Source of the DNA: a virus
Reading direction: 5' to 3' (one strand)
IMG/VR virus record: IMGVR_UViG_3300010379_000020
Location: 1 to 36,544 of that record
Length of the DNA: 36,544 bases
Made by a program: the position numbers and the translations under genes. Shown one piece after another: positions 6,514 to 14,059 of this stretch (the stretch's first letter is position 1; every line of letters begins with the position of its first letter). The notes beneath the pieces are model-generated. The model had not been told where the DNA came from, searched no databases, and saw only the letters and a list, made by a program, of their open reading frames with translations.

Positions 6514-6752
6514 AGAAACAGCTTCACGGCAACAAGCCGCAGACTCGTCGGCCGGAACTCGACACCGAGATCGAGTTCTTGTTCGAACTTGGCGACATCA
6601 AATACAACCGATCAGGAAACACAGTCGTCCAACTGATCGTGCCTTACGAGTTCGGCGAAGTGAACTTGATACTCCAACGAGCGATCGGCCTGGTGCTCCA
6701 TGCACGAGTGTCGAGACTCCCGATCAGAGACGAAGATGTTCAAGCTGAGTGA
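6483..6752 (+). CDS. Hypothetical protein overlapping the upstream gene; start uncertain (TTG, or part of a longer overlapping frame)
   Basis: The only coding-like frame over 6514-6735. It contains ELDTEIEFLFELGDIKYNRS and VVQLIVPYEFGEVNLILQRA, a convincing folded sequence. The frame has no ATG. Options are TTG at 6483 (89 residues), a long overlap back to GTG 5955 (265 residues), or a -1 frameshift from the upstream gene near its TAA at 6511. The part upstream of 6483 has the Gly/Pro/Arg/Asp composition expected of a shadow of the other frame, so I favour a short gene. GGAGG at 6504-6508 sits right before the upstream stop. Function unknown; its position suggests packaging or head assembly. 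Confidence 0.45.
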   Translation: MDYVRRSGGLKKQLHGNKPQTRRPELDTEIEFLFELGDIKYNRSGNTVVQLIVPYEFGEVNLILQRAIGLVLHARVSRLPIRDEDVQAE

Positions 6753-7152
6753 ACTGGAAGAAGAAGATGCCATTGATCTTCTTCAACAGCTCCTAGAAAC
6801 CGGGATCCCGCCGTCAGCCATAGCCAACGCCTTCCAACTCGAACCGGAGTTCGTCAGAGGCATCCAGGCAGAGATGCGGGTTCGTCGCTATGGCACCGCT
6901 GAGATTGCCGAAGCAATGTCCTGGCTGATGTGGGAAGCCTACGACGAAGCGGTCCAACTACTTCACACCGGCTCCCCTGCCAACCGGATCCGTGCCGTCG
7001 CAATGATTCTTCCTCGATCGGTCGGCATGGCTGCACGTCAGGACCCCGAAGAGTTCTCTCGCATCCGATCGATGATGGAAGACCTGATTGTTTCGCAAAC
7101 CAACGTACCGGCCGGTGTTGAAGAACCCGGCGAGTTCGTGATCGCCGACTGA
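6736..7152 (+). CDS. terS: Terminase small subunit-like protein
   Basis: Protein of 138 residues directly upstream of the terminase region. The N-terminal half is helical with an HTH-like LLETGIPPSAIANAFQLEPEFVRGIQ (about 18-43), matching the DNA-recognition domain of small terminases. A further helical part (AEAMSWLMWEAYDEAVQLL) and a Pro-containing C-terminus follow, consistent with the oligomerisation core. Small terminases diverge greatly, so the call rests on fold pattern and synteny one gene ahead of the large subunit. The ATG at 6736 overlaps the preceding gene by 17 bases. A start at 6700 would be further inside it. Confidence 0.6.
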   Translation: MFKLSELEEEDAIDLLQQLLETGIPPSAIANAFQLEPEFVRGIQAEMRVRRYGTAEIAEAMSWLMWEAYDEAVQLLHTGSPANRIRAVAMILPRSVGMAARQDPEEFSRIRSMMEDLIVSQTNVPAGVEEPGEFVIAD

Positions 7153-7460
7153 TGCCTACTCCACTTCGAATAGTTGAGCAACCGAAGGATCAAGACGACA
7201 ATCCTCATTGGTGGAGTGCCGAACCTGGTGATATGTGGAGATGTCTTTGGGACTCGCATGTTGTAGAAGGTCGTGATCCATGTTGGGTGATTCGTATGCC
7301 AGGTCAGGCTTGGGTTTGGCACACGAATGATAAGGACACGAAGAATGGAAACTTCTGGACCGTAACTGGTGAAGTACCGAACATAACAGTTCATCCATCG
7401 ATAAATATCGGTCCTGAGATTTGGCATGGCTGGATTAAGAATGGGCAGATGGATCCATAA
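7152..7460 (+). CDS. Small DUF6527-like protein inserted between terminase genes
   Basis: Protein of 102 residues that overlaps both neighbours by one base. It is Trp-rich (PHWWSAEPGDMWRCLWD), and the C-terminal FWTVTGEVPNITVHPSINIG...WHGWIKNG follows the pattern W-x-v-x-G-x-xP-T-xxPSI...CHgxIxxG that I associate with the DUF6527 family, with Trp in place of the usual Cys. Its codons end in A or T much more often than those of the flanking terminase genes (for example the AT-rich run at 7155-7220), suggesting separate acquisition. Function unknown; homologues next to terminase genes suggest a packaging accessory, which is inference. Confidence 0.5.
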   Translation: MPTPLRIVEQPKDQDDNPHWWSAEPGDMWRCLWDSHVVEGRDPCWVIRMPGQAWVWHTNDKDTKNGNFWTVTGEVPNITVHPSINIGPEIWHGWIKNGQMDP

Positions 7461-9073
7461 TGCCACTCGCTCTACAGCCCTGGATGGAGCAGCTCTCGAT
7501 CCAGAACAAAGAGACACTCCAAATCGAACGGCTCTCGTTCGACCAACAAGTCTCCGACTACGCCTGGTGCCAAGGTGCTCTCGTCAAAGAAGTGCAACGG
7601 CAATACAACCTCGGCCTGCCCGTCCGCATCATCGTGCTCAAAGCCCGACAGCTTGGCATCAGCACGGTCACAGCCGGGATTATGTATAACTGGACCTTTC
7701 TCCACCCCGGCATCCGATCGCTCGTGATCGCCCACGAAACCGAAGCCAGCAAAAACCTTTTCGACAAGGCCAAGCTGATGTGGGAGGAATGGCCGTACAA
7801 CCCGCTTTACACCGAATCGCACAACTCTCAGAAGACTCTCGGTTGGGAACAGACACGATCCTCGATCCGTGTCGCCACCGCCCGCAACACCGGCTCTGGT
7901 CGATCGTTCACCTATCACGCCGTCCACTGTTCGGAATGCGCTTTTTGGGAAGAACCCGAAACGCTGATGACGGGCCTCGGTCAGTCGGTCCCCTACGCCC
8001 ACGGATCGATCATCATCATCGAGTCCACCGCTAACGGAGTCGGTGGCTGGTTCTACGATGAATGGAGTAAAGCCGTCCAAGGCAAGACCGTCTTCGTGCC
8101 GATGTTCTTCCCCTGGTACAAGCACCCCGGCTACTCGTTCCGGACCACACTCACCCCGCTCGACTACGTGAAAGACGAACGGGAACTCGTGACCACCTTC
8201 GATCTGTCTCCTGGTCAGATCGCATGGCGTCGGCACACGATTCAAAACGAGTGCATGAACGATATGAACAAGTTCAACCAGGAGTATCCGAACACTCCCG
8301 AAGAAGCGTTCCTCTCGACCGGCCACAATGCCTTCCCACTCCTATCCATCGAACAATGCTACAAGCCCATGAACGGTGCTCGTGGCTTCCTCTACATGCG
8401 TCTCGGCCGCTACGAGTTCAAACGGGACCCGACCTCAGCTCTCCGGATCTACCAGTACCCCGCCGAAGATAAACGATGGGGTCAATACATCGTCTCTGGT
8501 GATCCGACTCGTACAGCGTTCGGTGACGGCACCTGCATTCAAGTCCTGAACATGAAGACGTTCGAACAGGTCGCCGTCTTCCACGGATTCATGGATCCCA
8601 TTCCGTTCGCCGAAGAGATGATGAAGCTCGGTCGCTTCTACAACGACGCCTTGCTCAACGTCGAGATCAATGGACCCGGCTACGCAACGATCGGTGCGAT
8701 CATGCAGTCGGGCTACCCGAATGTTTGGCAACACCGATGGATGGACAAGGCACCGGGCAAGATCTCAACCTCGTTCGGTTGGCAGATGTCCTACCACCGC
8801 AAGCACGCTGCAACAGCACTCGTCATCAACCTGCTCGCCCAAAAGGCTTTGACCATTCACGACCGAACCACATACGAAGAGATGAAGAACTTCGTCTATC
8901 TCCCTGGTGGAGAACTCGGTCCGGCATCGCCGCAAGGAAACGACGACTCGGTGACCTCGCTCTTGATTGCCGTCGCCTCGGTTATCTACAATGACCCGCA
9001 GACCTATGGCGAAGGGCCAGCGCCGGTCTACGACGATCTGTTCGATCAACCCCCTTGGGAAGCCTTTCGCTGA
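7460..9073 (+). CDS. terL: Terminase large subunit
   Basis: Protein of 537 residues. The ATPase half has a Walker-A-like KARQLGIST (61-69), an adenine/coupling region SLVIAHETEAS (88-98) and a Walker B SIIIIESTANG (183-193) with the catalytic Glu188. The nuclease half has the RNase-H-like acids Asp348 (VSGDPT), Glu402 (NVEINGPG) and Asp495/496 (QGNDDSVTS). It packages genome into proheads with ATP hydrolysis and cuts the concatemer. Length and motif order fit the terminase_6/GpA-like class. The ATG overlaps the preceding TAA by one base, and the following zinc-ribbon gene is coupled in the same way. This is the most secure annotation in the window. Confidence 0.95.
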   Translation: MPLALQPWMEQLSIQNKETLQIERLSFDQQVSDYAWCQGALVKEVQRQYNLGLPVRIIVLKARQLGISTVTAGIMYNWTFLHPGIRSLVIAHETEASKNLFDKAKLMWEEWPYNPLYTESHNSQKTLGWEQTRSSIRVATARNTGSGRSFTYHAVHCSECAFWEEPETLMTGLGQSVPYAHGSIIIIESTANGVGGWFYDEWSKAVQGKTVFVPMFFPWYKHPGYSFRTTLTPLDYVKDERELVTTFDLSPGQIAWRRHTIQNECMNDMNKFNQEYPNTPEEAFLSTGHNAFPLLSIEQCYKPMNGARGFLYMRLGRYEFKRDPTSALRIYQYPAEDKRWGQYIVSGDPTRTAFGDGTCIQVLNMKTFEQVAVFHGFMDPIPFAEEMMKLGRFYNDALLNVEINGPGYATIGAIMQSGYPNVWQHRWMDKAPGKISTSFGWQMSYHRKHAATALVINLLAQKALTIHDRTTYEEMKNFVYLPGGELGPASPQGNDDSVTSLLIAVASVIYNDPQTYGEGPAPVYDDLFDQPPWEAFR

Positions 9074-9426
9074 TGCCGTTGTTCGAATACCGATGCCCAT
9101 CTGGTCACACTCGAACCGTCGATGTTCGAGCCGAAGCAATCATGTGCGGTTCGGACTGTTCAGAGATCGCCCGTCGCAAGTTCTCGTTCTCGATCAAGCA
9201 TGGAGTCCCCGAACACTTCAACAACAACCTCGGTACCTACGTCACCAACGAGCACGCTGTTCGTGAAGAACTGAAACGCCAGTCCGAAGTCCAGTCGATC
9301 GCTACCGGACTCGATCACAACTACGAGTACCTCTCTCCGGCTGATATGGCCGAAGTCTCAGCTCGTGGTGTCACGACCGAAGGTTTAAACGACGAGGCTC
9401 TCCGCAAGGTTGAGAAACTCGTATGA
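9073..9426 (+). CDS. FmdB-type zinc-ribbon protein
   Basis: Protein of 117 residues beginning MPLFEYRCPSGHTRTVDV, close to the MPxYEYRCxxCGH signature of FmdB-family zinc ribbons. A second Cys pair (CGSDCSE, about 26-32) completes a plausible zinc site. The C-terminal two thirds are helical and polar. FmdB-like proteins are common between terminase and portal in actinophages, with no proven role. The ATG overlaps the terL stop by one base. One GTTTAAAC lies at 9383-9390, read Gly-Leu-Asn. Confidence 0.7.
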   Translation: MPLFEYRCPSGHTRTVDVRAEAIMCGSDCSEIARRKFSFSIKHGVPEHFNNNLGTYVTNEHAVREELKRQSEVQSIATGLDHNYEYLSPADMAEVSARGVTTEGLNDEALRKVEKLV

Positions 9427-11264
9427 CTCTTACCCAAGTCATCGAGCCTCCCGATTATGCGATCCCATCTCTCGTCAACGATCTCACGCAGCTCTACCAG
9501 CTTGCGAAGATGGAGAAGAACCGTTACGCCTCGAACTGGCGGCGCAACTACCTGATCGTCAACAACCGGCACTACGCCACCGAAACATCCGTCATCGGTT
9601 CGCCGAACGTGACCGACTCCGAAGTCTTCCCGATCCTCGATTCTCGAATCGCTTGGATGACCGACCAGAAGGTCATGGTTGATGTCATGCCAGCAGCCTT
9701 CCCATCATCGCCGTTCGGCCAACACATGCAACGGCTCGCTACCGACTTGGAGCAATGCCTTGACACAACCTTCCAAGTTCTCAGTTGGGACCAACAGATC
9801 GTCATGGCTCTTTGGGACTCGTCCCTATTCGGTGCTGGAATACTCTGTGCTGAGTGGGATTCTGGCCTCGATAATGGGCTTGGAAACGTCAACATCCGAC
9901 GTGTCGATCCCTGGACCTTCTATCCCGATCCAAACGCCACATCCCTGAAAGACGCTGAATACCTGTTCGAAGTTCGACGGATGAGCTACGCCGAGATCGA
10001 GCGCCGGTTCCCATCCAGTTCGGAGCAGATGATCCTTGATGCAATCCAGTTTGGGGAGGCATCCGACAACTTCCAACGACCGGGCACAGACAACAACCCG
10101 CAGATCCCGATGGCTTGGCCTGCCGTCCTTCCCGGTGCTTCGGGTAACCAGGGTGCAGGTTCGTGGGGACTCGAAGGGCAAACTAACCTCCATAGCGGAT
10201 CGGTTCTCCAACAGGGGGTGAATGTCTATGTTGCATGGATACGAGAGAACCATAAGTTCACCCGTACATCAACAGATGCGAGTCTCGTGGACTCAGAGAG
10301 TGTGGTCGCCGACGCTTGGCGGGTGGTGGTGTATTCCGGGCGGACGATTCTTCTCGATGAGCTGGCCGAGAACCTTTGGCAAGAATCACGCCATCCTTAC
10401 GTCCGTGTTGTTGACGTGGAGATCGGCGATTTCTGGCCCACAGCGATCACTTCGCATTTGGCTCCCAACCAGATTGCTATTAACCGTCTGCTCAGTTCGC
10501 TTCAAGGGAATGCTGAACTTGTAGGCAACCCCATCTTCCTCGACGTTGCCGATTCAGGTCTGAGTCGTGCTCAGATAATGAACCGGCCCGGTAGCCGACT
10601 CGTGATGAACAAGTCCGCTGCTAACGCACAGGCGCAGAAACCCGATTGGCTCCGACCGCCTGATATGCCTGCCGGTGTCGCAAACCTAGTCCAGTTTCAC
10701 ATCGGTCGAATGGAGAACATCAGTGGTCTATCTGGTCCTACAAAGGGACAACTGCCATCTGGTCGTCAAGGTCAAGCCACGACCCAGGCTACTCAAGAAG
10801 CTGGGTTTGTCCGAATCCGATCAGCTCTACGGAATCTTGAAGCCTCTCTTGGCGAACTCTTCCGGCTTTGTGCAAATCTCTTCATCCAGAATACGAACAT
10901 TCCTCGGATGGTCGCTATTGTTGGTGAGGATGGAACCGACTCAGCTCTTAGGCTTTCCGCACGACATTTCTACATGCCGAGCCGGGACCCTGAGAAACCA
11001 TCAATCCCTTTAAAGTTCTCGCTCATCGTCAAAGCCGGATCATCAGCTCCGACCTCTCGCCAGTCTCGAATCGCCGAAGCCGACGCTCTCCGTTCAATGG
11101 GAGCCATCGACAACCAAGCAGTTCTTGAAGCCCATGCGTGGCCGCACTGGCAAGATGTCGTTTCTCGTATGGAAGCCGAAGCACAGGCCGCAGCACAACA
11201 GGCCGAGATGCAACGTGGTGCCCACGCTCAACCTCGTGGTCCTGGGACGGGGCATGAGCATTAG
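9423..11264 (+). CDS. Portal protein
   Basis: Protein of 613 residues. The N-terminus (LTQLYQLAKMEKNRYASNWR) and the sequence VRRMSYAEIERRFPSSSE match portal clip/stem regions. The block HLAPNQIAINRLLSSLQGNAE and then ISGLSGPTKGQLPSGRQGQA followed by a long helix (TQATQEAGFVRIRSALRNLE) are the classic portal crown-helix region. It forms the dodecameric channel at the head vertex through which DNA enters and leaves. The length and lack of a fused domain suggest a podovirus portal of the P22/T7 kind. The 3' end overlaps the WhiB gene by 11 bases. CTTTAAAG at 11008 is a distant variant of the genome motif. Confidence 0.85.
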   Translation: MTLTQVIEPPDYAIPSLVNDLTQLYQLAKMEKNRYASNWRRNYLIVNNRHYATETSVIGSPNVTDSEVFPILDSRIAWMTDQKVMVDVMPAAFPSSPFGQHMQRLATDLEQCLDTTFQVLSWDQQIVMALWDSSLFGAGILCAEWDSGLDNGLGNVNIRRVDPWTFYPDPNATSLKDAEYLFEVRRMSYAEIERRFPSSSEQMILDAIQFGEASDNFQRPGTDNNPQIPMAWPAVLPGASGNQGAGSWGLEGQTNLHSGSVLQQGVNVYVAWIRENHKFTRTSTDASLVDSESVVADAWRVVVYSGRTILLDELAENLWQESRHPYVRVVDVEIGDFWPTAITSHLAPNQIAINRLLSSLQGNAELVGNPIFLDVADSGLSRAQIMNRPGSRLVMNKSAANAQAQKPDWLRPPDMPAGVANLVQFHIGRMENISGLSGPTKGQLPSGRQGQATTQATQEAGFVRIRSALRNLEASLGELFRLCANLFIQNTNIPRMVAIVGEDGTDSALRLSARHFYMPSRDPEKPSIPLKFSLIVKAGSSAPTSRQSRIAEADALRSMGAIDNQAVLEAHAWPHWQDVVSRMEAEAQAAAQQAEMQRGAHAQPRGPGTGHEH

Positions 11265-11574
11265 CGACGAGTGGAAAGAGTTCGCTGCTTGTCGGGGACA
11301 GTCTGATCTCTTCCTCGCTGGTTCGGGTCAAGGCTCGAACGAAGCTCGTGGTTATCATTTCAATGCTCATAACAAGTTCGATCGAATGATCGTGGAGCAT
11401 TCCAAAGCCGTTTGTGCAACTTGTCCTGTTGAATCAGAGTGTCTCGACTGGGCGCTTTCCGAACGGATCCCGTACTACGTTTACGGCGGTCACTCGTGGC
11501 CGGAGCGCCAGAAGATCCTTCGACAGAATCGCCGCATCCTCGTTGACAGCTCCGACGAGGCGATGCTTGGCTAA
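11254..11574 (+). CDS. whiB: WhiB-family Fe-S transcription factor
   Basis: Protein of 106 residues with all WhiB hallmarks: Cys13 (FAACRG), then Cys54-x2-Cys57-x5-Cys63 (CATCPVESEC) for the 4Fe-4S cluster, and the turn VYGGHSW (76-82) ahead of a basic C-terminal RQKILRQNRR. WhiB-like proteins are confined to Actinobacteria and their phages. They bind the domain 4 of the primary sigma factor and alter promoter choice. In mycobacteriophage TM4 a phage WhiB represses host whiB2. It lies within the structural operon, so expression would be late. The start at ATG 11254 overlaps the portal end. Confidence 0.9.
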   Translation: MSISDEWKEFAACRGQSDLFLAGSGQGSNEARGYHFNAHNKFDRMIVEHSKAVCATCPVESECLDWALSERIPYYVYGGHSWPERQKILRQNRRILVDSSDEAMLG

Positions 11575-11579
11575 CCGGC

Positions 11580-11816
11580 ATGGGCTACCATCACACGCCG
11601 GTCACAGCCAACGAGGCGGTCTTTCTCGGCCAGGGTGGCGATGCCAAGGGCAATCAGGTCTTCCCGCACTATTCGGACAACGACGATGACGACGCCGATG
11701 CCCAACAGTTGATGAACCTGCACGGTGCCGAACGGATCCGTGATCCATACGACGAGTATGGAGTCGTTGAGGGAACTGGGTTCCTTCCGAACCAGAAGCA
11801 TTCGAACGGACTGTAA
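11580..11816 (+). CDS. Small acidic hypothetical protein
   Basis: Protein of 78 residues, unrecognised. It contains SDNDDDDADAQQLMNLHGAE (about 32-51), an Asp-rich loop followed by a helix, and many Gly/Tyr. It starts 5 bases after the WhiB stop and its TAA overlaps the next ATG. Likely a virion-associated or assembly accessory protein by position. Confidence 0.5.
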   Translation: MGYHHTPVTANEAVFLGQGGDAKGNQVFPHYSDNDDDDADAQQLMNLHGAERIRDPYDEYGVVEGTGFLPNQKHSNGL

Positions 11817-11917
11817 TGGCCTGGACCGGTGCGCTCGCAACAAAGATGGGCATGAGCAAGGGTGGTGGCCGGTCCGGCAAACGGTTTGGTGCCCGTAAGT
11901 CCGTTCGCCGTCGATAG
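11816..11917 (+). CDS. 33-residue basic Gly-rich protein
   Basis: Short gene with its ATG overlapping the preceding TAA (taATGg). The product MAWTGALATKMGMSKGGGRS... ends in a basic GARKSVRRR. The basic Gly/Arg tail suggests nucleic-acid binding or packaging within the head. Coupled start and operon position support it. No family recognised. Confidence 0.45.
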   Translation: MAWTGALATKMGMSKGGGRSGKRFGARKSVRRR

Positions 11918-11925
11918 GAGAACCG

Positions 11926-12201
11926 ATGTCCAAGTTCAACCTTCACACCGTCATCGAGTTCGCCGAAGACGTTGAGAACGATGTCCGCAAGGCCGTCGCC
12001 GATTTCCACGATGCCTTGCAGAAGCTCGGGTTCAAGGTGACCGATGCGAAGTTGACCTCGGACACCGGAATCACTTCGGTCACGCCTGCTCCGGTTGAGC
12101 CGGTTGCAACCGAACCCGAAGTCCCCGCTGAGACGGAGCCGGAGGCTCCTGTCGAAGCGCCCCCGGTCGCCGCAACCGAAGAGACTCCACCGGCCGAATA
12201 G
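11926..12201 (+). CDS. Helical N-domain with Pro/Glu-rich tail
   Basis: Protein of 91 residues with AGGAG 5 bases before ATG. Residues 1-45 form an amphipathic helix (VIEFAEDVENDVRKAVADFH), then about 45 residues of Pro/Glu/Val/Thr repeats (PVEP-, PEVPAE-, PEAPVE-) that must be extended. Such short proteins before the scaffold are common; function unknown. Confidence 0.5.
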   Translation: MSKFNLHTVIEFAEDVENDVRKAVADFHDALQKLGFKVTDAKLTSDTGITSVTPAPVEPVATEPEVPAETEPEAPVEAPPVAATEETPPAE

Positions 12202-12389
12202 TGCCGCTTTCGCCGGGATCAGATCGGAAGACGGTCAGCTCCAACATTTCGGAGATGGTGCATTCCGGTTACCCGCAGAAGCAAGCAGTCGCAGCCTCCC
12301 TCAGCAATGCAAGACGGCACCCTACAAGGAAAGGGGGTGGGCAAATGGCACGCAGAGGTCACCGTGGCGGACGCCACAAGCGGAAGTAA
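12201..12389 (+). CDS. Small basic phage protein (PQKQAVAASLSNARR type)
   Basis: Protein of 62 residues with a GTG start overlapping the TAG of the upstream gene. The core SSNISEMVHSGYPQKQAVAASLSNARR is a phage-common pattern (NIxEMxxSGxPxKQAxAIALSxA) related to the DUF6496-like small basic proteins. A Gly/Arg/His/Lys-rich tail follows (RRGHRGGRHKRK). Probably binds packaged DNA or assists head assembly; this is inference from charge and neighbourhood. Confidence 0.6.
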   Translation: MPLSPGSDRKTVSSNISEMVHSGYPQKQAVAASLSNARRHPTRKGGGQMARRGHRGGRHKRK

Positions 12390-12412
12390 GGCATAGACCC
12401 CTTCCGTTCAAT

Positions 12413-12465
12413 CGGTTGGGGATCGGATCTGGCCCCTGAGAACGCACAGGTCCGATCCCTAACCG
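12413..12465 (+). promoter_or_regulatory. 15-bp RNA hairpin upstream of head genes
   Basis: Arms 12413-12427 and 12451-12465 are complementary over 15 positions, one of them a G-U pair, with a 23-base loop. The loop itself contains CCTG...CAGG. The sequence just upstream (CCCC-TT-CCG...CGG-TT-GGGG, about 12398-12421) can pair with the left arm instead, giving an alternative fold. No T-run follows; an A-rich stretch and a strong ribosome site (AAAAGGAG) lead into the gene at 12490. Possible roles are an RNA processing site, an attenuator or a stabilising 5' hairpin. Confidence 0.45.
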
Positions 12466-12489
12466 AAACCACCAACAAAAGGAGTCACC

Positions 12490-12645
12490 GTGGCAGGCGA
12501 GATCCAGCCGAACTACAACTCGCAATACTCTGGTCAGAAGGGCAAGACCAACGTGGTCCTGCAAGGCCAGACCGAAGGTGCCTACGGGTCGAACACCGAT
12601 ATGAAGCGTCGGGAACCCGATCCGCCCGCAGACCTCTCCGTCTAG
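12490..12645 (+). CDS. 51-residue hypothetical protein
   Basis: GTG start with AAAAGGAG 5 bases upstream, one of the best ribosome sites in the window. The product VAGEIQPNYNSQYSGQKGKT... ends in REPDPPADLSV. It is Gln/Gly/Asn-rich and looks unstructured. It follows a long hairpin, so strong translation of this and the next genes is likely. No family recognised. Confidence 0.5.
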   Translation: MAGEIQPNYNSQYSGQKGKTNVVLQGQTEGAYGSNTDMKRREPDPPADLSV

Positions 12646-12649
12646 CAAC

Positions 12650-13021
12650 ATGGCGTCAGGACAAGCAGCGACGTTCAACGGTGCGATGGCCGACATACTC
12701 GGCCGTCTCGGTTCAGCGTTGTCGCTTCCTGATGCCGACGTGCAGTTCGTCGTTAGCCTCCAAACGGCGATCGCAGGCCGCTTGAAGCAGGGCGGTCAAC
12801 CGGCTCCCGGTCAGTCTCCACCGGGAGCCGGTGCGGGTCCAGGTGGACCTGGTGGACCCGGTGCTCCACCGGGATTGCAAATGCCTGGTGCGCCTGGACC
12901 GAACGGAGCAGGAACACAGCAGCCGCCGATGATGGGTGGACTCTCATCGGGTTTAAACCCGATGGGTTCAGCCAACAACCCCGATGAAATGCGTCGGGTA
13001 ATCCAACAGATGACGAGTTGA
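12650..13021 (+). CDS. Protein with collagen-like Gly-Pro region
   Basis: Protein of 123 residues. The N-terminal helix (ATFNGAMADILGRLGSALS) is followed by a Gly/Pro-rich stretch (PPGAGAGPGGPGGPGAPPG) and a polar C-terminal helix (NNPDEMRRVIQQM). Collagen-like stretches in small phage proteins act as spacers or trimerisers. Its place just ahead of the scaffold suggests a head role. A perfect 20-bp palindrome centred on GTTTAAAC lies at 12945-12964. Confidence 0.5.
   Translation: MASGQAATFNGAMADILGRLGSALSLPDADVQFVVSLQTAIAGRLKQGGQPAPGQSPPGAGAGPGGPGGPGAPPGLQMPGAPGPNGAGTQQPPMMGGLSSGLNPMGSANNPDEMRRVIQQMTS
12945..12964. repeat. 20-bp perfect palindrome centred on GTTTAAAC
   Basis: CATCGGGTTTAAACCCGATG equals its own reverse complement. 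It is the most extended of eight exact GTTTAAAC sites: 9383-9390, 12951-12958, 16821-16828, 20233-20240, 21411-21418, 28587-28594, 31853-31860 and 33511-33518. One-base variants are at 710, 1225, 26067, 27172 and 33036. By base composition about 0.3 exact copy would be expected. Confidence 0.8.
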
Positions 13022-13022
13022 A

Positions 13023-14048
13023 ATGACTTTCGTACCGCCGACCGAACCAGTCGCAGACGCTCCACCGCCGCCAGGGAACATCGATCCCCAGTCGGATCAC
13101 CCTGGATTCACTGATGTCGAGTGGAAAGAGATCACAGAGAATCTCGACTCCCACTACACACAGCTCTATGGGTCTGGCTCCGATGCGGGATCTCCATCGG
13201 ACCAGACCGGAGCACCGCAACCGCAACCGGCCGCTGGCCTCGGCAACCAAACGCCCGTCGCTGGTGCTCCGGTTCTTCCAACCGAATACGACCTCGGTGC
13301 GGTCAAAGTTCCGCTTGAAGATGCATCATCGCTTGGTGCGCTCTACACCTTCATCCGGAACAACCCTGACAAGGCGCAAGCGATCCTCGGGATCGTGAAC
13401 GGTCAGCCAGCACCGGCTGCACCTGCTCCGATCTGGCAACAGCAACCAACGCCGACTGCTCCGGTTGCTCCACAAGTGCAGATCGTTCCGCCCGAAGTCA
13501 TCGAGTCGATGGACCCGGCTTCCCGTTATATGTTCGATCGACTTCGCCAGATGGAAGAGGGACAGCAGACCATCCTGCAATCGCTCGACCGTCAGCGTCA
13601 GACCGAAGCACAACGTCAGGCCGAGGAAGCGACTCGTCAACGGGTCGCTCGTGACAGTCAAGCCGGGATCGCTCGGTTCCGTCGTAACCATCCCGAAGTG
13701 ACGGACGATCAGTTCGCCACGATCAACACGCACGCCCAACAGCTCGGAATCATCGGTGGACTGCTCACGCAACTCCCCGGCGACCAAGCCGTCGCACGAG
13801 CGTTCGAGCTGGCTCGACTTGATCTCGGATCCTCGTTGACTGGCGCACCGTTGGCCCCTACTGTCCCCGCTGATGTGCAGCGACAGCGAACCCTCACTTC
13901 TCTCGCAGGAGGGTCTTCCGGCTCGGTTCCCCGCCAAGAGCCGCCCGCTCCCGTTGACACGGCCCCCGATCCGGACCTCAGACGAGCACGAGCCGCAGCG
14001 GTCGATATGTTGAAGCAGGCCAACATCAATCTGGCCGACCACCTGTAA
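13023..14048 (+). CDS. Scaffolding-like protein
   Basis: Protein of 341 residues directly ahead of the major capsid. Pro/Ala/Gln-rich linkers (PTAPVAPQVQIVPPEV) surround a central long coiled-coil helix, ILQSLDRQRQTEAQRQAEEA (about 180-199). The C-terminus is a basic helix (RRARAAAVDMLKQANINL), as in P22-type scaffolds whose C-terminal helix-turn-helix binds coat protein. The low-complexity N-terminus is typical. It would guide coat assembly and leave the prohead. Role inferred from composition and position. Confidence 0.6.
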   Translation: MTFVPPTEPVADAPPPPGNIDPQSDHPGFTDVEWKEITENLDSHYTQLYGSGSDAGSPSDQTGAPQPQPAAGLGNQTPVAGAPVLPTEYDLGAVKVPLEDASSLGALYTFIRNNPDKAQAILGIVNGQPAPAAPAPIWQQQPTPTAPVAPQVQIVPPEVIESMDPASRYMFDRLRQMEEGQQTILQSLDRQRQTEAQRQAEEATRQRVARDSQAGIARFRRNHPEVTDDQFATINTHAQQLGIIGGLLTQLPGDQAVARAFELARLDLGSSLTGAPLAPTVPADVQRQRTLTSLAGGSSGSVPRQEPPAPVDTAPDPDLRRARAAAVDMLKQANINLADHL

Positions 14049-14059
14049 AGGACTGACCA

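Noticed and set aside
7472-8326. Long reverse-strand open frame inside the terminase gene
   Set aside because: It is an antisense shadow of terL with no motif or ribosome site.
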